DNA of 64,000 nucleotides, from positions 682,001 to 746,000 of the forward strand of contig NW_026570280.1 in the NCBI RefSeq assembly GCF_019649055.1, given 5' to 3'. Position numbers and translations under genes: made by a program. The number at the start of each line of letters is the position of its first letter. Positions within the stretch are counted from its first letter, which is position 1. This DNA is from Paramacrobiotus metropolitanus. Taxonomy: Eukaryota > Tardigrada > Eutardigrada > Parachela > Macrobiotidae. Below, one piece after another: positions 52,070 to 64,000 of this stretch. The notes beneath the pieces are model-generated. The model searched no databases, was not told the DNA's origin, and was given only the letters and a program-made list of their open reading frames with translations.

Positions 52070-55000
52070 GTACGTGCAGCGGAAGCAGATGATTGTGGAA
52101 AAATTGAACTTCTCATTTCCTTGTGCACGTCAGTTGTGACTTATAATGTCACCGCCCGATAGACCCACGACTGTCAGGTCCCGACGCTGCCTCCCTCCTC
52201 TGAGCATCGCACACGTTAATAGAAATAAGTAATATTTCATTTTAGTGAGTTAAGTGTAATTGTAAGTACGTGCAGCGGAAGCAGATGATTGTGGAAAAAT
52301 TGAACTTCTCATTTCCTTGTGCACGTCAGTTGTGACTTATAATGTCACCGCCCGATAGACCCACGACTGTCAGGTCCCGACGCTGCCTCCCTCCTCTGAG
52401 CATCGCACGTTAATAGAAATAAGTAATATTTCATTTTAGTGAGTTAAGTTAATTGTAAGTACGTGCAGCGGAAGCAGATGATTGTGGAAAAATTGAACTT
52501 CTCATTTCCTTGTGCACGTCAGTTGTGACTTATAATGTCACCGCCCGATAGACCCACGACTGTCAGGTCCCGACGCTGCCTCCCTCCTCTGAGCATCGCA
52601 CACGTTAATAGAAATAAGTAATATTTCATTTTAGTGAGTTAAGCGTAATTGTAAGTACGTGCAGCGGAAGCAGATGATTGTGGAAAAATTGAACTTCTCA
52701 TTTCCTTGTGCACGTCAGTTGTGACTTATAATGTCACCGCCCGATAGACCCACGACTGTCAGGTCCCGACGCTGCCTCCTCCTCTGAGCATCGCACACGT
52801 TAATAGAAATAAGTAATATTTCATTTTAGTGAGTTAAGTGTAATTGTAAGTACGTGCAGCGGAAGCAGATGATTGTGGAAAAATTGAACTTCTCATTTCC
52901 TTGTGCACGTCAGTTGTGACTTATAATGTCACCGCCCGATAGACCCACGACTGTCAGGTCCCGACGCTGCCTCCCTCCTCTGAGCATCGCACGTTAATAG
53001 AAATAAGTAATATTTCATTTTAGTGAGTTAAGTGTAATTGTAAGTACGTGCAGCGGAAGCAGATGATTGTGGAAAAATTGAACTTCTCATTTCCTTGTGC
53101 ACGTCAGTTGTGACTTATAATGTCACCGCCCGATAGACCCACGACTGTCAGGTCCCGACGCTGCCTCCCTCCTCTGAGCATCGCACACGTTAATAGAAAT
53201 AAGTAATATTTCATTTTAGTGAGTTAAGTGTAATTGTAAGTACGTGCAGCGGAAGCAGATGATTGTGGAAAAATTGAACTTCTCATTTCCTTGTGCACGT
53301 CAGTTGTGACTTATAATGTCACCGCCCGATAGACCCACGACTGTCAGGTCCCGACGCTGCCTCCCTCCTCTGAGCATCGCACACGTTAATAGAAATAAGT
53401 AATATTTCATTTTAGTGAGTTAAGTGTAATTGTAAGTACGTGCAGCGGAAGCAGATGATTGTGGAAAAATTGAACTTCTCATTTCCTTGTGCACGTCAGT
53501 TGTGACTTATAATGTCACCGCCCGATAGACCCACGACTGTCAGGTCCCGACGCTGCCTCCCTCCTCTGAGCATCGCACACGTTAATAGAAATAAGTAATA
53601 TTTCATTTTAGTGAGTTAAGTGTAATTGTAAGTACGTGCAGCGGAAGCAGATGATTGTGGAAAAATTGAACTTCTCATTTCCTTGTGCACGTCAGTTGTG
53701 ACTTATAATGTCACCGCCCGATAGACCCACGACTGTCAGGTCCCGACGCTGCCTCCTCCTCTGAGCATCGCACACGTTAATAGAAATAAGTAATATTTCA
53801 TTTTAGTGAGTTAAGTGTAATTGTAAGTACGTGCAGCGGAAGCAGATGATTGTGGAAAAATTGAACTTCTCATTTCCTTGTGCACGTCAGTTGTGACTTA
53901 TAATGTCACCGCCCGATAGACCCACGACTGTCAGGTCCCGACGCTGCCTCCCTCCTCTGAGCATCGCACACGTTAATAGAAATAAGTAATATTTCATTTT
54001 AGTGAGTTAAGTGTAATTGTAAGTACGTGCAGCGGAAGCAGATGATTGTGGAAAAATTGAACTTCTCATTTCCTTGTGCACGTCAGTTGTGACTTATAAT
54101 GTCACCGCCCGATAGACCCACGACTGTCAGGTCCCGACGCTGCCTCCTCCTCTGAGCATCGCACACGTTAATAGAAATAAGTAATATTTCATTTTAGTGA
54201 GTTAAGTGTAATTGTAAGTACGTGCAGCGGAAGCAGATGATTGTGGAAAAATTGAACTTCTCATTTCCTTGTGCACGTCAGTTGTGACTTATAATGTCAC
54301 CGCCCGATAGACCCACGACTGTCAGGTCCCGACGCTGCCTCCCTCCTCTGAGCATCGCACACGTTAATAGAAATAAGTAATATTTCATTTTAGTGAGTTA
54401 AGTGTAATTGTAAGTACGTGCAGCGGAAGCAGATGATTGTGGAAAAATTGAACTTCTCATTTCCTTGTGCACGTCAGTTGTGACTTATAATGTCACCGCC
54501 CGATAGACCCACGACTGTCAGGTCCCGACGCTGCCTCCCTCCTCTGAGCATCGCACACGTTAATAGAAATAAGTAATATTTCATTTTAGTGAGTTAAGTG
54601 TAATTGTAAGTACGTGCAGCGGAAGCAGATGATTGTGGAAAAATTGAACTTCTCATTTCCTTGTGCACGTCAGTTGTGACTTATAATGTCACCGCCCGAT
54701 AGACCCACGACTGTCAGGTCCCGACGCTGCCTCCTCCTCTGAGCATCGCACACGTTAATAGAAATAAGTAATATTTCATTTTAGTGAGTTAAGTGTAATT
54801 GTAAGTACGTGCAGCGGAAGCAGATGATTGTGGAAAAATTGAACTTCTCATTTCCTTGTGCACGTCAGTTGTGACTTATAATGTCACCGCCCGATAGACC
54901 CACGACTGTCAGGTCCCGACGCTGCCTCCCTCCTCTGAGCATCGCACACGTTAATAGAAATAAGTAATATTTCATTTTAGTGAGTTAAGTGTAATTGTAA

Positions 55001-58000
55001 GTACGTGCAGCGGAAGCAGATGATTGTGGAAAAATTGAACTTCTCATTTCCTTGTGCACGTCAGTTGTGACTTATAATGTCACCGCCCGATAGACCCACG
55101 ACTGTCAGGTCCCGACGCTGCCTCCCTCCTCTGAGCATCGCACACGTTAATAGAAATAAGTAATATTTCATTTTAGTGAGTTAAGTGTAATTGTAAGTAC
55201 GTGCAGCGGAAGCAGATGATTGTGGAAAAATTGAACTTCTCATTTCCTTGTGCACGTCAGTTGTGACTTATAATGTCACCGCCCGATAGACCCACGACTG
55301 TCAGGTCCCGACGCTGCCTCCCTCCTCTGAGCATCGCACACGTTAATAGAAATAAGTAATATTTCATTTTAGTGAGTTAAGTGTAATTGTAAGTACGTGC
55401 AGCGGAAGCAGATGATTGTGGAAAAATTGAACTTCTCATTTCCTTGTGCACGTCAGTTGTGACTTATAATGTCACCGCCCGATAGACCCACGACTGTCAG
55501 GTCCCGACGCTGCCTCCCTCCTCTGAGCATCGCACGTTAATAGAAATAAGTAATATTTCATTTTAGTGAGTTAAGTGTAATTGTAAGTACGTGCAGCGGA
55601 AGCAGATGATTGTGGAAAAATTGAACTTCTCATTTCCTTGTGCACGTCAGTTGTGACTTATAATGTCACCGCCCGATAGACCCACGACTGTCAGGTCCCG
55701 ACGCTGCCTCCCTCCTCTGAGCATCGCACACGTTAATAGAAATAAGTAATATTTCATTTTAGTGAGTTAAGTGTAATTGTAAGTACGTGCAGCGGAAGCA
55801 GATGATTGTGGAAAAATTGAACTTCTCATTTCCTTGTGCACGTCAGTTGTGACTTATAATGTCACCGCCCGATAGACCCACGACTGTCAGGTCCCGACGC
55901 TGCCTCCCTCCTCTGAGCATCGCACACGTTAATAGAAATAAGTAATATTTCATTTTAGTGAGTTAAGTGTAATTGTAAGTACGTGCAGCGGAAGCAGATG
56001 ATTGTGGAAAAATTGAACTTCTCATTTCCTTGTGCACGTCAGTTGTGACTTATAATGTCACCGCCCGATAGACCCACGACTGTCAGGTCCCGACGCTGCC
56101 TCCCTCCTCTGAGCATCGCACACGTTAATAGAAATAAGTAATATTTCATTTTAGTGAGTTAAGTGTAATTGTAAGTACGTGCAGCGGAAGCAGATGATTG
56201 TGGAAAAATTGAACTTCTCATTTCCTTGTGCACGTCAGTTGTGACTTATAATGTCACCGCCCGATAGACCCACGACTGTCAGGTCCCGACGCTGCCTCCT
56301 CCTCTGAGCATCGCACACGTTAATAGAAATAAGTAATATTTCATTTTAGTGAGTTAAGTGTAATTGTAAGTACGTGCAGCGGAAGCAGATGATTGTGGAA
56401 AAATTGAACTTCTCATTTCCTTGTGCACGTCAGTTGTGACTTATAATGTCACCGCCCGATAGACCCACGACTGTCAGGTCCCGACGCTGCCTCCCTCCTC
56501 TGAGCATCGCACGTTAATAGAAATAAGTAATATTTCATTTTAGTGAGTTAAGTGTAATTGTAAGTACGTGCAGCGGAAGCAGATGATTGTGGAAAAATTG
56601 AACTTCTCATTTCCTTGTGCACGTCAGTTGTGACTTATAATGTCACCGCCCGATAGACCCACGACTGTCAGGTCCCGACGCTGCCTCCTCCTCTGAGCAT
56701 CGCACACGTTAATAGAAATAAGTAATATTTCATTTTAGTGAGTTAAGTGTAATTGTAAGTACGTGCAGCGGAAGCAGATGATTGTGGAAAAATTGAACTT
56801 CTCATTTCCTTGTGCACGTCAGTTGTGACTTATAATGTCACCGCCCGATAGACCCACGACTGTCAGGTCCCGACGCTGCCTCCCTCCTCTGAGCATCGCA
56901 CACGTTAATAGAAATAAGTAATATTTCATTTTAGTGAGTTAAGTGTAATTGTAAGTACGTGCAGCGGAAGCAGATGATTGTGGAAAAATTGAACTTCTCA
57001 TTTCCTTGTGCACGTCAGTTGTGACTTATAATGTCACCGCCCGATAGACCCACGACTGTCAGGTCCCGACGCTGCCTCCCTCCTCTGAGCATCGCACACG
57101 TTAATAGAAATAAGTAATATTTCATTTTAGTGAGTTAAGTGTAATTGTAAGTACGTGCAGCGGAAGCAGATGATTGTGGAAAAATTGAACTTCTCATTTC
57201 CTTGTGCACGTCAGTTGTGACTTATAATGTCACCGCCCGATAGACCCACGACTGTCAGGTCCCGACGCTGCCTCCCTCCTCTGAGCATCGCACACGTTAA
57301 TAGAAATAAGTAATATTTCATTTTAGTGAGTTAAGTGTAATTGTAAGTACGTGCAGCGGAAGCAGATGATTGTGGAAAAATTGAACTTCTCATTTCCTTG
57401 TGCACGTCAGTTGTGACTTATAATGTCACCGCCCGATAGACCCACGACTGTCAGGTCCCGACGCTGCCTCCTCCTCTGAGCATCGCACGTTAATAGAAAT
57501 AAGTAATATTTCATTTTAGTGAGTTAAGTGTAATTGTAAGTACGTGCAGCGGAAGCAGATGATTGTGGAAAAATTGAACTTCTCATTTCCTTGTGCACGT
57601 CAGTTGTGACTTATAATGTCACCGCCCGATAGACCCACGACTGTCAGGTCCCGACGCTGCCTCCCTCCTCTGAGCATCGCACACGTTAATAGAAATAAGT
57701 AATATTTCATTTTAGTGAGTTAAGTGTAATTGTAAGTACGTGCAGCGGAAGCAGATGATTGTGGAAAAATTGAACTTCTCATTTCCTTGTGCACGTCAGT
57801 TGTGACTTATAATGTCACCGCCCGATAGACCCACGACTGTCAGGTCCCGACGCTGCCTCCTCCTCTGAGCATCGCACGTTAATAGAAATAAGTAATATTT
57901 CATTTTAGTGAGTTAAGTGTAATTGTAAGTACGTGCAGCGGAAGCAGATGATTGTGGAAAAATTGAACTTCTCATTTCCTTGTGCACGTCAGTTGTGACT

Positions 58001-61000
58001 TATAATGTCACCGCCCGATAGACCCACGACTGTCAGGTCCCGACGCTGCCTCCCTCCTCTGAGCATCGCACACGTTAATAGAAATAAGTAATATTTCATT
58101 TTAGTGAGTTAAGTGTAATTGTAAGTACGTGCAGCGGAAGCAGATGATTGTGGAAAAATTGAACTTCTCATTTCCTTGTGCACGTCAGTTGTGACTTATA
58201 ATGTCACCGCCCGATAGACCCACGACTGTCAGGTCCCGACGCTGCCTCCCTCCTCTGAGCATCGCACACGTTAATAGAAATAAGTAATATTTCATTTTAG
58301 TGAGTTAAGTGTAATTGTAAGTACGTGCAGCGGAAGCAGATGATTGTGGAAAAATTGAACTTCTCATTTCCTTGTGCACGTCAGTTGTGACTTATAATGT
58401 CACCGCCCGATAGACCCACGACTGTCAGGTCCCGACGCTGCCTCCCTCCTCTGAGCATCGCACGTTAATAGAAATAAGTAATATTTCATTTTAGTGAGTT
58501 AAGTGTAATTGTAAGTACGTGCAGCGGAAGCAGATGATTGTGGAAAAATTGAACTTCTCATTTCCTTGTGCACGTCAGTTGTGACTTATAATGTCACCGC
58601 CCGATAGACCCACGACTGTCAGGTCCCGACGCTGCCTCCCTCCTCTGAGCATCGCACACGTTAATAGAAATAAGTAATATTTCATTTTAGTGAGTTAAGT
58701 GTAATTGTAAGTACGTGCAGCGGAAGCAGATGATTGTGGAAAAATTGAACTTCTCATTTCCTTGTGCACGTCAGTTGTGACTTATAATGTCACCGCCCGA
58801 TAGACCCACGACTGTCAGGTCCCGACGCTGCCTCCCTCCTCTGAGCATCGCACACGTTAATAGAAATAAGTAATATTTCATTTTAGTGAGTTAAGTGTAA
58901 TTGTAAGTACGTGCAGCGGAAGCAGATGATTGTGGAAAAATTGAACTTCTCATTTCCTTGTGCACGTCAGTTGTGACTTATAATGTCACCGCCCGATAGA
59001 CCCACGACTGTCAGGTCCCGACGCTGCCTCCCTCCTCTGAGCATCGCACACGTTAATAGAAATAAGTAATATTTCATTTTAGTGAGTTAAGTGTAATTGT
59101 AAGTACGTGCAGCGGAAGCAGATGATTGTGGAAAAATTGAACTTCTCATTTCCTTGTGCACGTCAGTTGTGACTTATAATGTCACCGCCCGATAGACCCA
59201 CGACTGTCAGGTCCCGACGCTGCCTCCCTCCTCTGAGCATCGCACACGTTAATAGAAATAAGTAATATTTCATTTTAGTGAGTTAAGTGTAATTGTAAGT
59301 ACGTGCAGCGGAAGCAGATGATTGTGGAAAAATTGAACTTCTCATTTCCTTGTGCACGTCAGTTGTGACTTATAATGTCACCGCCCGATAGACCCACGAC
59401 TGTCAGGTCCCGACGCTGCCTCCCTCCTCTGAGCATCGCACACGTTAATAGAAATAAGTAATATTTCATTTTAGTGAGTTAAGTGTAATTGTAAGTACGT
59501 GCAGCGGAAGCAGATGATTGTGGAAAAATTGAACTTCTCATTTCCTTGTGCACGTCAGTTGTGACTTATAATGTCACCGCCCGATAGACCCACGACTGTC
59601 AGGTCCCGACGCTGCCTCCCTCCTCTGAGCATCGCACACGTTAATAGAAATAAGTAATATTTCATTTTAGTGAGTTAAGTGTAATTGTAAGTACGTGCAG
59701 CGGAAGCAGATGATTGTGGAAAAATTGAACTTCTCATTTCCTTGTGCACGTCAGTTGTGACTTATAATGTCACCGCCCGATAGACCCACGACTGTCAGGT
59801 CCCGACGCTGCCTCCCTCCTCTGAGCATCGCACACGTTAATAGAAATAAGTAATATTTCATTTTAGTGAGTTAAGTGTAATTGTAAGTACGTGCAGCGGA
59901 AGCAGATGATTGTGGAAAAATTGAACTTCTCATTTCCTTGTGCACGTCAGTTGTGACTTATAATGTCACCGCCCGATAGACCCACGACTGTCAGGTCCCG
60001 ACGCTGCCTCCCTCCTCTGAGCATCGCACGTTAATAGAAATAAGTAATATTTCATTTTAGTGAGTTAAGTGTAATTGTAAGTACGTGCAGCGGAAGCAGA
60101 TGATTGTGGAAAAATTGAACTTCTCATTTCCTTGTGCACGTCAGTTGTGACTTATAATGTCACCGCCCGATAGACCCACGACTGTCAGGTCCCGACGCTG
60201 CCTCCTCCTCTGAGCATCGCACGTTAATAGAAATAAGTAATATTTCATTTTAGTGAGTTAAGTGTAATTGTAAGTACGTGCAGCGGAAGCGAATGATTGT
60301 GGAAAAATTGAACTTCTCATTTCCTTGTGCACGTCAGTTGTGACTTATAATGTCACCGCCCGATAGACCCACGACTGTCAGGTCCCGACGCTGCCTCCTC
60401 CTCTGAGCATCGCACACGTTAATAGAAATAAGTAATATTTCATTTTAGTGAGTTAAGTGTAATTGTAAGTACGTGCAGCGGAAGCAGATGATTGTGGAAA
60501 AATTGAACTTCTCATTTCCTTGTGCACGTCAGTTGTGACTTATAATGTCACCGCCCGATAGACCCACGACTGTCAGGTCCCGACGCTGCCTCCTCCTCTG
60601 AGCATCGCACACGTTAATAGAAATAAGTAATATTTCATTTTAGTGAGTTAAGTGTAATTGTAAGTACGTGCAGCGGAAGCAGATGATTGTGGAAAAATTG
60701 AACTTCTCATTTCCTTGTGCACGTCAGTTGTGACTTATAATGTCACCGCCCGATAGACCCACGACTGTCAGGTCCCGACGCTGCCTCCTCCTCTGAGCAT
60801 CGCACACGTTAATAGAAATAAGTAATATTTCATTTTAGTGAGTTAAGTGTAATTGTAAGTACGTGCAGCGGAAGCGAATGATTGTGGAAAAATTGAACTT
60901 CTCATTTCCTTGTGCACGTCAGTTGTGACTTATAATGTCACCGCCCGATAGACCCACGACTGTCAGGTCCCGACGCTGCCTCCCTCCTCTGAGCATCGCA

Positions 61001-64000
61001 CACGTTAATAGAAATAAGTAATATTTCATTTTAGTGAGTTAAGTGTAATTGTAAGTACGTGCAGCGGAAGCAGATGATTGTGGAAAAATTGAACTTCTCA
61101 TTTCCTTGTGCACGTCAGTTGTGACTTATAATGTCACCGCCCGATAGACCCACGACTGTCAGGTCCCGACGCTGCCTCCCTCCTCTGAGCATCGCACGTT
61201 AATAGAAATAAGTAATATTTCATTTTAGTGAGTTAAGTGTAATTGTAAGTACGTGCAGCGGAAGCAGATGATTGTGGAAAAATTGAACTTCTCATTTCCT
61301 TGTGCACGTCAGTTGTGACTTATAATGTCACCGCCCGATAGACCCACGACTGTCAGGTCCCGACGCTGCCTCCCTCCTCTGAGCATCGCACGTTAATAGA
61401 AATAAGTAATATTTCATTTTAGTGAGTTAAGTGTAATTGTAAGTACGTGCAGCGGAAGCAGATGATTGTGGAAAAATTGAACTTCTCATTTCCTTGTGCA
61501 CGTCAGTTGTGACTTATAATGTCACCGCCCGATAGACCCACGACTGTCAGGTCCCGACGCTGCCTCCTCCTCTGAGCATCGCACACGTTAATAGAAATAA
61601 GTAATATTTCATTTTAGTGAGTTAAGTGTAATTGTAAGTACGTGCAGCGGAAGCAGATGATTGTGGAAAAATTGAACTTCTCATTTCCTTGTGCACGTCA
61701 GTTGTGACTTATAATGTCACCGCCCGATAGACCCACGACTGTCAGGTCCCGACGCTGCCTCCTCCTCTGAGCATCGCACACGTTAATAGAAATAAGTAAT
61801 ATTTCATTTTAGTGAGTTAAGTGTAATTGTAAGTACGTGCAGCGGAAGCAGATGATTGTGGAAAAATTGAACTTCTCATTTCCTTGTGCACGTCAGTTGT
61901 GACTTATAATGTCACCGCCCGATAGACCCACGACTGTCAGGTCCCGACGCTGCCTCCCTCCTCTGAGCATCGCACACGTTAATAGAAATAAGTAATATTT
62001 CATTTTAGTGAGTTAAGTGGAAAATAAGTACGAGAGTACGAGAGTACGAGAGTACGAGTACGAGTACGTACGTACATACGTACATACATATGTACATACA
62101 TACGTAACGTACATACATACATACATACGTACATATGGAAAAATTTAATTTACGTACATATGGAAAAATTGAACTTCTCATTTCCTTGTGCACGTCAGTT
62201 GTGACTTATAATGTCACCGCCCGATTGACCCACGACTGTCAGGTCCCGACGCTGCCTCCCTCCTCTGAGCATCGCACACGTTAATAGAAATAAGTAATAT
62301 TTCATTTTAGTGAGTTAAGTGTAATTGTAAGTACGTGCAGCGGAAGCAGATGATTGTGGAAAAATTGAACTTCTCATTTCCTTGTGCACGTCAGTTGTGA
62401 CTTATAATGTCACCGCCCGATAGACCCACGACTGTCAGGTCCCGACGCTGCCTCCCTCCTCTGAGCATCGCACACGTTAATAGAAATAAGTAATATTTCA
62501 TTTTAGTGAGTTATGTTAATTGTAAGTACGTGCAGCGGAAGCAGATGATTGTGGAAAAATTGAACTTCTCATTTCCTTGTGCACGTCAGTTGTGACTTAT
62601 AATGTCACCGCCCGATAGACCCACGACTGTCTGGTCCCGACGCTGCCTCCCTCCTCTGAGCATCGCACACGTTAATAGAAATAAGTAATATTTCATTTTA
62701 GTGAGTTAAGTGTAATTGTAAGTACGTGCAGCGGAAGCAGATGATTGTGGAAAAATTGAACTTCTCATTTCCTTGTGCACGTCAGTTGTGACTTATAATG
62801 TCACCGCCCGATAGACCCACGACTGTCAGGTCCCGACGCTGCCTCCCTCCTCTGAGCATCGCACGTTAATAGAAATAAGTAATATTTCATTTTAGTGAGT
62901 TAAGTGTAATTGTAAGTACGTGCAGCGGAAGCAGATGATTGTGGAAAAATTGAACTTCTCATTTCCTTGTGCACGTCAGTTGTGACTTATAATGTCACCG
63001 CCCGATAGACCCACGACTGTCAGGTCCCGACGCTGCCTCCTCCTCTGAGCATCGCACGTTAATAGAAATAAGTAATATTTCATTTTAGTGAGTTAAGTGT
63101 AATTGTAAGTACGTGCAGCGGAAGCAGATGATTGTGGAAAAATTGAACTTCTCATTTCCTTGTGCACGTCAGTTGTGACTTATAATGTCACCGCCCGATA
63201 GACCCACGACTGTCAGGTCCCGACGCTGCCTCCTCCTCTGAGCATCGCACACGTTAATAGAAATAAGTAATATTTCATTTTAGTGAGTTAAGTGTAATTG
63301 TAAGTACGTGCAGCGGAAGCAGATGATTGTGGAAAAATTGAACTTCTCATTTCCTTGTGCACGTCAGTTGTGACTTATAATGTCACCGCCCGATAGACCC
63401 ACGACTGTCAGGTCCCGACGCTGCCTCCCTCCTCTGAGCATCGCACACGTTAATAGAAATAAGTAATATTTCATTTTAGTGAGTTAAGTGTAATTGTAAG
63501 TACGTGCAGCGGAAGCAGATGATTGTGGAAAAATTGAACTTCTCATTTCCTTGTGCACGTCAGTTGTGACTTATAATGTCACCGCCCGATAGACCCACGA
63601 CTGTCAGGTCCCGACGCTGCCTCCCTCCTCTGAGCATCGCACACGTTAATAGAAATAAGTAATATTTCATTTTAGTGAGTTAAGTGTAATTGTAAGTACG
63701 TGCAGCGGAAGCAGATGATTGTGGAAAAATTGAACTTCTCATTTCCTTGTGCACGTCAGTTGTGACTTATAATGTCACCGCCCGATAGACCCACGACTGT
63801 CAGGTCCCGACGCTGCCTCCCTCCTCTGAGCATCGCACACGTTAATAGAAATAAGTAATATTTCATTTTAGTGAGTTAAGTGTAATTGTAAGTACGTGCA
63901 GCGGAAGCAGATGATTGTGGAAAAATTGAACTTCTCATTTCCTTGTGCACGTCAGTTGTGACTTATAATGTCACCGCCCGATAGACCCACGACTGTCAGG
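52070..64000 (+). repeat. Satellite array, about 196-bp unit, about 60 copies, open at the right end
   Basis: Units start gtacgtgcagcggaagcaga and end gagttaagtgtaattgtaa. Lengths of about 193-196 bp come from two common small indels: cctccctcct versus cctcctcct, and gcacacgtt versus gcacgtt. Copies are otherwise almost identical, implying recent amplification or gene-conversion homogenisation. Each unit has an imperfect tgacttataatgtca dyad. No coding frame spans a unit. The window ends inside the array. Confidence 0.97.
62018..62158 (+). repeat. TACG/TACA simple-repeat interruption of the satellite
   Basis: agtacgagagtacgag runs turn into gtacgtacatac runs for about 140 bp, then tacatatggaaaaattgaac re-enters the satellite in the middle of a unit. 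A duplicated tacatatggaaaaatt suggests a slippage or template-switch origin. Confidence 0.9.

Noticed and set aside
52070-64000. Tandem array as a CRISPR or RNA-gene cluster (5S, spliced leader)
   Set aside because: There are no unique spacers between units, and I could not find 5S boxes or a convincing Sm site; gtaagt at unit junctions alone is not enough.

Overview
This is metazoan nuclear DNA. It carries GT-AG introns, immunoglobulin-domain exons of phase 1 type, many foldback and MITE-like repeats and a long satellite array. Nothing identifies the species. Repeat load, short introns and the virus relatives fit an arthropod or another protostome, but that is inference. No bacterial-type gene, rRNA or CRISPR array was seen.

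The centrepiece is a complete Maverick/Polinton (polintovirus, adintovirus-like) at 6695-24566, 17,872 bp long. It is flanked by an exact 6-bp target duplication, GATACC, and begins AGTAGTAAGG and ends CCTTACTACT. Its terminal inverted repeats are built from 26-bp units, each with a CCAAT box and a GC-rich GGGGGCGTG box. From left to right it holds a spliced protein-primed DNA polymerase B (minus strand), a two-BIR plus RING inhibitor-of-apoptosis protein, a small membrane protein, an adenain-like protease, the major capsid protein, a pX-like basic protein, the penton protein, an RVE integrase with chromodomain, two virion-protein candidates and the packaging ATPase. A separate block follows: a TBP-like protein and two PC4-like proteins. 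At the right end, on the plus strand, lies a fusion of an ADP-ribosylglycohydrolase-like domain to a BIR domain. Nine minus-strand genes from the ATPase to the IAP overlap or nearly touch by stop/start codons, like a viral operon.

The genes suggest a division of labour. Integrase, polymerase, ATPase, protease and capsid proteins are the Polinton core. The TBP-like and PC4-like proteins look like an element-encoded transcription set. The two BIR proteins look like host-death or ADP-ribose interference factors. A CGCCAGT core recurs in three different repeat arrays beside these genes. Polymerase and integrase each carry a one-base frame break inside a run of four A residues on the coding strand; the other frames are open.

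The left flank (1-6688) and right flank (24573-52069) are host DNA. They hold scattered and often decayed exons of Ig-superfamily genes, paralogous exon copies, a TTAA-flanked MITE family, several foldback elements, a 2.2-kb nested inverted repeat around a TTCTTAGG-rich minisatellite, and a CRESS-virus-like hairpin. From 52070 to the window end lies a satellite of about 196 bp per unit, about 60 copies, interrupted once by a TACG/TACA simple repeat.
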